Source: Ariolimax columbianus
Lineage: Eukaryota > Mollusca > Gastropoda > Stylommatophora > Arionidae
DNA: 64,000 bases
Direction: 5' to 3'
NCBI GenBank assembly: GCA_036924085.1
Contig: JAVGWX010000019.1
Location: forward strand, 12,886,196 to 12,950,195
The notes below the pieces were generated by a model. The model did not search any database. It was not told the DNA's origin and saw nothing but the letters and a program-made list of their open reading frames with translations. The translations under genes were made by a program, and so were the position numbers. Below, one piece after another: positions 1 to 11,400 of the stretch; the first letter of the stretch is position 1; the number at the start of each line of letters is the position of its first letter.

Positions 1-86
1 GTTATGAGAGTATTCGTTCATTAACAAATACATTCTTTTGTAGTTTTTTCTAAATATTTTGTTGCCTCCCGAAGACGCAAGACCGT
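1..86. repeat. Direct repeat copy A (about 85 bp)
   Basis: This segment, running from the poly-T-rich 'cattcttttgtag' to 'cctcccgaagacgcaa', recurs at 1062-1139 in the same orientation with a few substitutions and small indels. It is truncated by the window edge. Spaced about 1.06 kb apart, the two copies could be the ends of an interspersed element or a local duplication. Confidence 0.7.
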
Positions 87-170
87 TGACATGTGTACAT
101 CAGATGTCCTGTCATTGGCTAGATTAAACGTGAGAGCTGTGCTTTTTAAAACAAGTGTTGTAGTTAAAGA

Positions 171-345
171 TGGGACGATAAGGCTAACGTCTGGTCAGGC
201 AAAACACACTGATCAGACAATGTTAGCCAAGGTCAGGTGATATACTGGCCAAGACCCCCACATGACCTCCTCATTGGTCGTCCTGGAAACGAGCTGTTAT
301 CGAGGATAACAGTCTGGCTAACAAGGTCAGGTTTGACGTAGTGAT
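171..345 (+). repeat. Degenerate relic of the 38-bp minisatellite family
   Basis: Two to four diverged units are visible, with the words 'ggtcaggcaaaacacactg', 'atcagacaatgttagcc' and 'aggtcaggtgatatactg'. These match the 38-bp units of the arrays at 35755-38025 (same orientation) and 4083-4738 (opposite orientation). It looks like an unexpanded or decayed seed of the family. Confidence 0.6.
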
Positions 346-1061
346 ACTCCCCGTAGTAGTGAGTGACACGCAGATGAAGCCAATCATTGCACAACCGCCT
401 GGATGACTCTGGTCCACTTCATCAGCACGCTCGGAATGTTTGAAAAGCTACTACAATCTGCCACAGTTCCGTCCTTTTCAGGACGCACAAAAAGTTTACC
501 AACCCAGTGTGGGCATTAGAAACCAACCAAAAATTAACTATAGTTAAAGATGTGTACGTACTATCTTATTCACTATAGTGGAGATCATTTGTTAGTATTT
601 ATAATATTGTACATTTTTAAGCTAAATTCCTTCCATTTGATGGAATTATGGAAACACACAATTGTATATTAGATCGTCTGACCCTAAACACTTTCCCAAT
701 CCAGAATCTCCAAGACAGATTGCAAATAGTGAAGAATGAACAACCTTGCACCGAGTTACCAAATCTTGTTACAATACACAAAGGAAAGAAAGTGGAATAT
801 ACTCGCTACTTTTCCTGCACGCAATATTTCTTAGGATCACTGATTGGAAAAAAAATGTAACACATTTTCCTGTTGGCCTTGTGTATATTTTCAAATGCAG
901 ATGGAATGTGGACCAAAACTGAATTTTCTTATCATAGTCACTTACCTATTTATTGCTCAACAAAGACATGATTAGTCTCAAACTCATGACGGTTCTTGCG
1001 GAAAGTGTACATTATTCGGGAAACAAAGAATTGATGCATGATTGATTCTCAACACAAAGCT
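346..1061. other. No gene recognised
   Basis: AT-rich unique-looking sequence lying 3' of the channel gene. A 70-codon forward frame at 648-860 has no recognisable motif and is not supported as a gene. Confidence 0.5.
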
Positions 1062-1139
1062 AATATGAAAGTATTCATTCATTAAATATACATTCTTTTG
1101 TAGTGTTTCTTAACATTTTGTTGCCTCCCGAAGACGCAA
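1062..1139. repeat. Direct repeat copy B (about 80 bp)
   Basis: Second copy of the 1-86 segment, same orientation, ending with the same 'cctcccgaagacgcaa' word before diverging. No gene is recognised between here and the channel stop codon at 1722. Confidence 0.7.
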
Positions 1140-1721
1140 CTAAGCATATTGGCCACTGCCTGCTTTGTTGGTCAGTGTTGAAAGGAGAGATGAAGCGAGA
1201 AAAGAGTACATGGCCTATACACAATGAACAAGATGAATAAAATATAGAGTAATTCTCAACATAATGATTGACACAATTTGTTTGTCTTCAGTTTTGAGAT
1301 GATCTACCTGGTTTATCAGTTCGTGTCGTTATTAACCGTTCTTAATCTTCATATATACATAAATCAATAATTTCCTTTGAGAAGAACATCGAGACAAAGT
1401 CGCCGGAACAATAAAAATGTTTTGCAGAGGATTAGCAGCGAATGGAAATTCAAAGAAATATGTGTTAAAGACAATATGGCACTGCCATTAATATAATGTT
1501 GATTAACAATAATACAATTAATATGAAAAATAATACAATTGTCTATCTTTCTAGATCTGTCATAAGAAAAGGGATAATTTGATTGTTTTAGAGACATATA
1601 ATATTATGGTTTGAAAAGCAAATAATGTATACTCTCAAATTTGCTTATATGATTAGCTCAGTGCACTGAATTTTAACGATAAGAGAAAATTCAATAAAGT
1701 AGTAGATAAACAAAATGTAAT

Positions 1722-2462
1722 CTAAACGAATATGATACAAAGATAAACAGCAACATTAGCACACAGAAAGAACCAAAAGAAAAATGTGTCAATTTGTTCA
1801 TGAGACACATCACACATATTCAGTATAGATCTAGACGTCTGATTTTGTCTGTCTCCGAACTGCCCGGGAATTTCCCTAATTTGGATATGACGTTTCGCTG
1901 CGTCCACAGACTGAAAGTGAAAACATTTGAGACATCCTGTCATCCTGGATTCACTGTGAACACAGTTCTCGGCTGTGTGTTGTTGTGAAGGTAAGTTCTC
2001 TCCCATATTTATGAGTGTCGAGACTTTCTTCCCATTGATTGTACGAACAGTTCCCGGCTCGGAAACCAATGAAGCTGTGTTCTTGTCACCACTGCAATGA
2101 CCTCTCCCAGATGTGACCTGTCTCCGTTTGACTTCTGCTTGCTCTTTGTTGTATCTAAGAATGACAACTGCTGTGGCTGCCGCCGATAACCCAATTATAC
2201 AGACGACAGCAATAATGAGAGACATAAATCTCGGAAGCTGATGCATACTTCTTGGAACGATATCATTGACGAAATTTAGGAAAACCGTCATGGACAAGAA
2301 TATGGAAATGACAAAAGTCACTTTAGCGCCAGATTTAGCAGGCATGCAAAAGACCAAAAGTGTTAATGCGGATGCAGCAACGAGAGGATAAATGCCTGCA
2401 GCTATGTAGAAGATGCTCTGACGAACCATCACGAACCAGCACTCTGTGTAATTTAGCATTGC
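1722..2462 (-). CDS. Channel exon 4: TM1 to TM4 and stop
   Basis: Acceptor 'acttttaacag' precedes position 2462 and the frame is open to a TAG at 1722-1724. The exon encodes the pre-TM1 strand, then TM1 (SIFYIAAGIYPLVAAS onward), the TM1-TM2 link CMPAKSGAK, the pore helix VTFVISIFLSMTVFL, TM3, a cytoplasmic loop rich in Lys, Arg, Ser and Thr, and the C-terminal TM4 ending CIIFV. All four membrane spans in one exon is a common retained arrangement in some invertebrate families. No canonical AATAAA was found close downstream. Confidence 0.88.
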   Translation of the reverse strand, partial: AMLNYTECWFVMVRQSIFYIAAGIYPLVAASALTLLVFCMPAKSGAKVTFVISIFLSMTVFLNFVNDIVPRSMHQLPRFMSLIIAVVCIIGLSAAATAVVILRYNKEQAEVKRRQVTSGRGHCSGDKNTASLVSEPGTVRTINGKKVSTLINMGENLPSQQHTAENCVHSESRMTGCLKCFHFQSVDAAKRHIQIREIPGQFGDRQNQTSRSILNMCDVSHEQIDTFFFWFFLCANVAVYLCIIFV

Positions 2463-5400
2463 CTGTTAAAAGTAATGGTTCATAAAAACACATCTGGAAT
2501 AATAAATAAACAGACAATCAACAACAACGCACACACAAAAAAAGACATAAGTCGCCATTTCTGGAAAATAAATGTCAAGATTCTTTGTTAATATATCCGC
2601 TCGTTTGTGTAAGCAGAGAAAGGACTTATGACTTTCCGATCCATAACTATTGCAAGGGAGCCGAGTCAGTGATTAAGTGAACAGGGTTCCCAGCCGAGCG
2701 ATCGGGATTGTCCCCGATTTGTGCGGAATTTGTTACAATCTAAAACGGGTCAAGGGGTCTAGCCAAACTGAATTGGGAACCAAAATAATCCGCGAAAGTA
2801 ATGGGGTTCAACCCCCAGTGCGCTGTTGATCATTACAGTATCATCATCATATGCGTCTCAGTCTCGGATGCCCTTGCGCGTGGAACCCTGTGAGTTTTGT
2901 TGAGCTCTGTTTCCTTTATTTTGATACTCTGCTATGACTGTAAAGGCCGATCCGCGAGTGACAATCCCTGGCACAGATCCTACAACCATGCTGAGGAGGC
3001 TGGATTGCCGGGGTATTCCTTGATCTTTTCAATCTTTCTTTTCTCTCTGCAGCCAGAAGACCTTTACAGGCGTCAGTAGCGACTATGCCCCCTACAACTG
3101 TCTCCAAACATCTCGATCACGAGCAATTGTTTCGCAGCCCTCGGATGGGATGTCGCGTGACTAAATGTCCCTCTTACATACGTCCTTGAATCGCAGCCTG
3201 GGACGGCCGATTTTTTTAACTCCAATTGCCAGCTGTTCATAGAGGTCATAACAAATATGGGCCTAACATATACCGTATTTTTCACACAGTCAAATCGTGG
3301 TCAAACTTTACAATTGCAAATTATTCCTGGATGTGGGAACACATACGAGGCGTGTTCAAATGAAACTGGAACTAACTGCACCAAGTTAACGTACGTACGA
3401 TGAGCATTATGACGTCACTTCAAGCGTAAACAGCACATACCAACCGTCAAGTTTGCAAAATTTCATTTTCTTCTTTAGATTCATAGTTTGTGTCCTCCGC
3501 TGAACGTTTAAAACATGGCGGGTGTGACACGAAATATATCTAGAGTTGATCAGCGAGCGGTGATTCGGTATCTAAGAGCTGAAAAATGTCGAGCAGTTGA
3601 CATTCATCGCAGAATGCAGGCAGTGTATGATGACAAAAGTGTGTCGAAGACAACAGTGAAAAACTGTACAACGGTGTTTAAAGAAGGACGGGAGTTAACG
3701 AAAGATCTTCCGAGACTAACTCGGGCGCATATTGTTGCGTCATAAGATGCCATCCCCAAAATTGATGCAACAATTAGGTTGGACCGTCGCCGGAGCTTAC
3801 ATTCCCTAGCAGAGGAATTCGCTGTGTCGCTAGAGACAATTGAAATGGTGGTTAGCAAGAAACTGAAGTATCATTGTGAAGACATTCCGATACTTGATTA
3901 CAGTGACTCTTGCTGTCTTCTCGAGGGGTACTTGAGAAAGTGGGCTGCGGTTCTCCCGACTTAGTGAGACACGAGGCTACTTAGTAAGCTCAACATTGTG
4001 AGGAGCGCAGTTTCGATTCCGACATTGCTAGCCACATGCAGTGAAAAACGTCTGTTCCTAGCGAGAACTCATAAGAAGTGAGGTTGTCTTGAGCGGTATG
4101 TTTTACTTGATCCTGACTAACATAGTCTAATCAGTATGTTTTGCTTGTCCCTGACTAACATAGTCTGATCAGTATGTTTTGCCTGATCCTGACTAACATA
4201 GTCTAATCAGTATGTTTTGCCTGATCCTGACTAACAAAGTCTAATCAGTATGTTTTGCCTGATCCTGACTAACAGAGTCTAATCAGTATGTTTTGCTTGT
4301 CCCTGACTAACATAGTCTAATCAGTATGTTTTGGTTGTCCCTGACTAACATAGTCTAATCAGTATGTTTTGCCTGACCCTGACTAACATAGTCTAATAAG
4401 TATGTTTTGCTTGTCCCTGACTAATATAGTCTAATCAGTATGTTTTGCCTGACCCTGACTAACATAGTCTAATCAGTATGTTTTACCTGACCCTGACTAA
4501 CATAGTATACTCAGTATGTTTTGCTTGTCCCTGACTAACATAGTCTAATCAGTATGTTTTGCCTGACCCTGACTAACATAGTCTAATCAGTATGTTTTGC
4601 CTGAACCTGACTAACATAGTCTAATCAGTATGTTTTGCTTGTCCCTGACTAACATAGTCTAATCAGTATATTTTGCCTGACCTTGACTAACATAGTCTAA
4701 TCAGTATGTTTTACTTGTCTGACTAACATAGCCTGTTTTTTTGCATTCACCTTATTTCTCTAATCCCCAAAGTGATATGTGTTGCACTGTGGTTTTTATT
4801 TTGCGCCAGTCGACCCAGTGCATTTGACTTCAGCATGTATTTTATGTAAGTGTCTGCTTTCTCCTGCATTTTGTAAAGGCTTGCTTCCCCGGGGTAACGT
4901 GCTGTGATGGGGATCGAATCCAGCACTTTCTTGTTGTGAGCCGTGCCACTTAACAACTGGCCCACGCCGTTATTCATAGATACGTTTATGACTGCAGTTA
5001 CTTTCGTATCCAGCTTATCGGCTCATCCATTTTTCCCAAGAGAAGACTAACAGACATCTATGGATCCTGGAGGCTACTGCTGTTATTTACGCAGTCATCC
5101 ATTCTGAGCCATTGAAATTGGAATCTGGAGATGAAGCACATCATGAGCCGAGAGCACCCGGGGATTTATGCCTGCGTCTTACGTCAAGGTCAGCCAATCA
5201 CAGGTGACCAAGTCTTTATTCCGCCTCCAGGTGGCGGCCCTGGAAACAAAAATCAGTCATGTAATCTGGTTAAGAGGGGAAGACACACCCGGTCCCTAAA
5301 AATGCCGTGGTGAATTAGAATCTATTAGGCAAAAAGTCACAGATGTCACTGGTTTGCTGTAAGCTGAGGCACATCGTAACGAAACGTTTTTTCGGATAAA

Positions 5401-8400
5401 CGGCAAAAGTAGACGAAAAAGAAGATGAAAAAGAATCAGATGGAAGAACAAAAGAAGCAGAAGCATATGAAGAAAAAAGAGGAAATTTAAATCTAGAAAA
5501 TGAGAGCAGAGAGTAAAATGTTCTCTGTAGTTCCTTTCTGTCTTTCTTAAGCCTTCAACCTTCTCTAAACTGTAGTTATAGTTACCAGAAGAAGCCAGTG
5601 TTAAAGCTGGTTGCATGAGGGTCAGAGAACCAGAATTGACTAAGACCTTATTACACGTCCAATTGGTAGGTCCTGGTAACAGTCTGCACTCGTGTAGTCT
5701 GGATAAGAGAACTGGGATAGGTAAACCCCATACCCCAAAAACAAAAGCCAACTGAAACCGGATGCGCAGATATCACAGACTCGCTGTAAAGTACAACACA
5801 ACGTAACGGCACCCTTCACAAAGAAAGCGCCAATGACGAAGAGGAACAAAAAACAAACAAACACAGATCAATAATTTATTTCCTCAAACTTTTTTGAAAG
5901 CTTCAAACCTGAACTTCGCCACAGCCACGATCGATTAGTCTCCATTCTGCGCTGGTACTGAAGAGGATCTTCAGATCGCCAGGAAAATAGATGAATGCAA
6001 CTGGATACACTCGGATGCCTCGCATTTCAAGAAAAGGAATTGAACAGTTGTGCCGGTCGAAAGGATATTCCAGCAAATCTAAGTAGCATGACGTCACGAG
6101 GCTACCAGATATCATCGCCTTAACGGTCCCATTATAATAAATCTGTAAACATTTGTTTGTAAACTGGTATTATATTGTGGTTACATTATCATTAACATTA
6201 AGTAAGAGCATCAGTAATACGTAAATAAACCTGCATTTCTAAACTTTTAAAAATCATGAATAAACCATTAATTGATTTTCAGATCTCCTAGACTTCTGAA
6301 GAAGAATGTATTTTATCAAGATCAAGATGCTGAGCAGCGCATGAGCTGCAGTGGTCAGCGACCCATAGCTGACTGCAAGCGTCAGGGCCAGCGAACCAGA
6401 GCTGCCAAGACCCTTCTACACCTGCACGCTGTGATCCTGGATAACAGGCTGCAACAGGGCAGACTGGCTAAGGAGAAGGGATCGAAGAGGGAATGCTAGC
6501 CCGGTACTCAAAAAATGCTTGCTGAAGTCGGATGTGTTAGACCGAAAGGTGCAAATATCGCAGTCAAACTGTAAACTACGACACAACGCATTCCGTTCTC
6601 TGGACTACATTCTGCCACTTAAGCCCTTTCAGGGTTTGGTAGTGGGAGATTGAGAACGAACGAAGAAGAAGAAGAATGCATTTTATCAGAAGCTCTAGCC
6701 TCGTAGACCTTTGAAAAAAGAATCCATTTTAACAGCTGCTCTAGACGCGTTATCGTGATCAGAAAGATGCACACATTATAATTGAGTAATACTTGTTTAC
6801 TATTATTCTGTTCTGTTCCTAAGAATCAACTTTATTGCACACCGGGCATATCAATATGTGCTCAGTCGGTTTTGGTGAATGGCAAGGGGTATGGCTACTG
6901 AGTGTTCCTGCAGCCCGTTGGTTGTACACACTTCTTCTCCGTCCTCTCTTCCTCATTCAGCTCGAACCTCGTTCGATATAAATAATATGCAGTTTATTGT
7001 TTTAAATATTGTTTTTGTTGCGGTCGCCTTATTCCTCTATTCACCAAGGTGGTGTACGTTACACTGTGGTTTTTGTTTTGCGTCTTTCGGTACAGTATAT
7101 CCGACGTCAGCATGCGTTTTATGTAAATGTATGCTTCCTCCTGCATTTTCTAAGGGTTTGCTTCTCCGGGGTAACGGCCGGTGCTGTGATGGGGATTGAA
7201 CCCAGCACCTTCTGGTTGTGAGCCGTGTCCCAAGCACTAGCCACACATTTTCTTATGCAGTCTATGAATTGCTGACTCATCTATTGCGGTGCTGTTGTAA
7301 CAGAGTTACAAGGGTCCAACGAGCAAACGCCAGGGAAGCCCTGAAAATACCGTTTGGGATACACACACATAACTTGAGAACCCTTTCCAAGAGGTTCAAT
7401 TCATTGAACGGGGCATTGTCCGTAACTCTCAAACATAGCAGTTTAAAACTGTCCAGCTAAAATGGTTCTGGTTCCAACGATTTGAACTGGGAATCCCATG
7501 ACCTATAGGTCATTCAGTAGTTTGAAAAACAAGTCAGCCTATCTCTGGGACACGCCGGTTCAAAAAAAGTTTGAGGGAAATGAACTCAAGAAAGGAGAAG
7601 TCATTGACCAAAGCAGGGAGCTTATGATATAAGCTCGGGGAGACAGATCAGGGGGATAGATCAGAAGCAGCTGAGAAGGGTATTCTACCGTGCAGATTAG
7701 TAGGTAGCATATTAGAGAAGAACAAGTAGATAGATAAAACTACAGAACTTAGCCAGTGAGTGACAATAGTAGAGTCATAGAATTAGAAGCCACCGAAGCA
7801 GACCAACACTGAGAGGCAACGAGAGACCACACACGTGTAAGAATCTGTCTGTGTGTAATTATCTGTTCGAGTCGTCGCTAACATTTTGCTCTCGTGACCC
7901 GACTTCATTCTCGTCAGACTAAGACGTGTTGCTTCAAAACCAAGCTGCCGTCCAGGACGACCCGTTGTGACTTGTGTGTTTCCTCGTCCTGACAACCACA
8001 GTAACACAACCACTGTCGTCTGTCATAGACACGGAGCACAGATGCAGTCGCCGACTTCAAGACAAGAGGCCCAGTAGACATCTGTCTTACGTTGAGACGA
8101 GACAAGTCTCGGTAGACATCCACGTCGTGTAAGCTGAGAGGTGGAGCATAAGGCCATCCGACGAGCGAGGACAGATAGATGAGGACTGATAAATTGTAGA
8201 CAGACATCATTATATCAACGCACAGAGATAGACGGTGAATAGAACAATTGCTAGATTCCGACCACGTGATTAGAACCCTAGGTAAAGTTTAGTGCTAGAG
8301 TAAGTCCTGTACTAATTGCATGAACAATTACAAGTAATCATAGTCAGTTAAGAGAAGTAATGATAACAAACGTCTTGAGAGACATTAGAATTAATAAATA

Positions 8401-11400
8401 ATTGATGAGCAATAAAATACGAACTATGAGCCTGGTGTATTGATATGATGTGTATGATGTTTGTGAAATACACATTCTTTGTTTTACTTGTGTTAAAATA
8501 ATTGTTAGTAGTTAAATTAAAGTGTGAGTTAAGGAGTGATAGTGGTAAGGAAGAAAAATAGAAATGAAAGTAATACAATAACGTTAACTCTGCTACATTG
8601 TCATCTAACAGGCGGTCATTGATTAACTACAGAGTGTCACTGATATCCATATCTAGTGTACCGGTAATTAGTGCCTAAGAAGTCATGAAATAGATGTCTA
8701 GCAGCCTTTCAAGGTGTGATGCCTCTACACATGCCTTAGCCAGCCCTACTGTACCTCCCAAAACAAGAATTAGGAGTCTGAAACGATGACTGCCCCTGTT
8801 AAAGAGGTCACAGATAGCCATCTCATGGCTCACTGCTTCCATCCCATTCTTGTACTAGATGTTGATGTTCTGTATGAACCACTGCGTTCAGCGACGATCA
8901 ACCCTTTCACTTTCGCTGAAAAGCCCCAACTAGACATTTTCCCTAGCAGCGCTGATCCATCCACATACATGACTGCACCACTGTACTGCATGTTATCTTG
9001 TTATAAGCTTGTTAACCCTGAGCTCTGCTGTACCGCTGTTTCACCCTTGCATTACCTGCCTAGGATTATGACGACTCCCTGGTAATCTGTAATTTTATCG
9101 CCGGTGTTAGCCCATTCTTCTCCCTTGACTATAGTCTCAACAGTCGTCACCTGTCGAATTGTCCTATCGGCCTATGGCATGGATCCCTCTCCTCTCTTGG
9201 TTCTTCATTCCTTGACGTATGAGGTATTATCGTGCAGTAGGTCACCCGCAAACACGCTTTGGTTGTGCAACATTATATCTGGAAGTGACAGACAGAAGTC
9301 CCAGCACGTACCGCATCTTTAAGATCGAGGTATCCCTAGTGCACCCCAGAAGCAATCGGATCCCTTCATTTTGAATGTATTCTAAATGTTGACACTATAA
9401 GTAAGTTAGTAACCCATAGCATTACTGCCGTTGAGGTGTTAGCGATCTCACATTCCAAAGGCTCGGCTATATGAGGGCGGTAGCTATCTTTTCTCCCTTA
9501 CCGCTTTTACTTCCCGGACTGAACCGGTATCCATTTAAAGCTGGGTCGACCCTGGAGCCATTGCGGTCTGAAAAAAACAGTACCGCCTCAACTGGGGAAT
9601 GAACCCAGGACCACTCAGATGCGAAGCCAGCTCGCTAACCACTGCGATACGCGGCTCCACAAACATTACACCAAAACCATGTAATAGAACATTCCGTGCC
9701 CGCATTGGACTGATAAGCCACATGAGGCCCAGCAAAAACTACACTAAACCATGTAATAGAACATTCCGTGCCGGCATTGGACTGATAAGCCACATGAGGC
9801 CCAGCAAAAACTACACCAAACCATGTAATATAACGTTCTGTGCCCGCATTGGACTGATAGGCCACATGAGGCCCAACAAACACTGCACCAAAACATGTCA
9901 GACAGTGCAGAAACAAAACAAAACAGGTCACATACAACAAGGATGATGTCGGGGGTCGTCATAGACAATGATGGACAGTTACCATCGCTTGTATGTATAC
10001 ATGTCTCACTGTATACATCAACTTTGATCTCAAACAGATCTCTGTCATTGTTTAATGCCCATGATTCTCTGTATATACATACATCAACTTCGCTCGGCAT
10101 GGGCAGATGACTCTCAGTAGCACTCTTGGGAGCAATGATAGTTGGTGTCCAGACTTGCGATGAATCCAAGGTTATGTAGTCTATCTCTGAAAGTGAAGTA
10201 TTCATACTTTTTTGTTTAACCGATATAGTTTGTCCGGTGCTCTTGATGGGAGCACTAAATGAAGTTAAGCAGAAGACGTTGTCAAATTAACACTTGTGTG
10301 CTTTCGGATAACAATGGAGAGAAATGACTTGGTACGTGGAAGGTTTTGAATTTGGTTGATGACAAATTAAGATAAAAAAGTTACAATTTTAATTTACCAG
10401 GAAGTCAATTTAATTTAGTATAACAATAGCTGTCCGCGGGGGTCTTTGTTGAATGGCAGGGACAAGAATAGCACCATTGCGCTACGGAAAGCATGTCGTA
10501 AGAGGCGAATAACTGTGGGACATAGCATAACACCGGCATTGTTAGGTGGTATGTTTAGAGCAGCACAAATGGCGCCTACCAGTCTGCGGGTCTACTTTGA
10601 TTTAGTGTTTGATTCTATAACGATGGACTCGCACATCGGTTAACCATCCTCCGCGGCACTTTCCATCCAAGCAGGAAATATTCCTCCAGGCTACATCCCA
10701 ACTCATACCAGAGTAAAGACCTGCACACGGGCATCCCCGTACTTCCTGTGGCAATGCATTCCAAGCATTCTCCACTCACTGGCTAAAAAAATGTTTCCAA
10801 ATATTTAATCTGGACCTTTCTTTAATTAATTTGTAGCTTTGCCCTCTTGTTCTTGTAGACAGTTGTAGATTGAATTACTTCTTATAGTCTAATTTATCCT
10901 TTTCGTTGATTATCTTATACAAATGTATTAAATTACCCCGTATTATTCTCATTTCTAGAAACCGTAGGCCAGTTTTATGATTCTTTCCTCATAACTACAA
11001 TTCCTGAATTCCCCTATCAGTTTTGTCACTCCTCTTTGTATCCTTTCCAGCATGCGTACATCCCCTCTACAATATGGACTCCATACATGAACACAGTACT
11101 CCAATCTATGTCTGTCTAATGCTTTATCTGTTCCTATCGAGTCATTAGCTATGAACTAGTCCCAGCGGATATTCAATAATTTTCTTAACCATTTATTTTC
11201 AGAGCCTTTAAAAAATAAATTTCCAGCGCTTTTGTTGTCTTCCAGCTTACACATCAATATGTCAGAACTGATGTTACAATTGAGTTGAATAATCTGAGCT
11301 TGGTATGTTTGCTCAGTGTTGCTGATTTCCAGATGTTGATGAACTGATTAAAGTCGTATGAGACCAATGCAATTCTAGTGAAAATTTATTTCGTGGATAA

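Noticed and set aside
3960..4080. tRNA-like stretch with 'gtttcgattcc'
   Set aside because: Only a B-box-like word is present; no second copy and no A box at the right distance.
7914..8210. 98-codon minus frame as a gene
   Set aside because: No motif, no splice sites, inside a channel intron.
9599..9946. Zinc-finger protein gene with three fingers
   Set aside because: Each unit has only one Cys and one His in finger-like spacing, sits in a 72-bp array beside a SINE and matches a LINE tail peptide.
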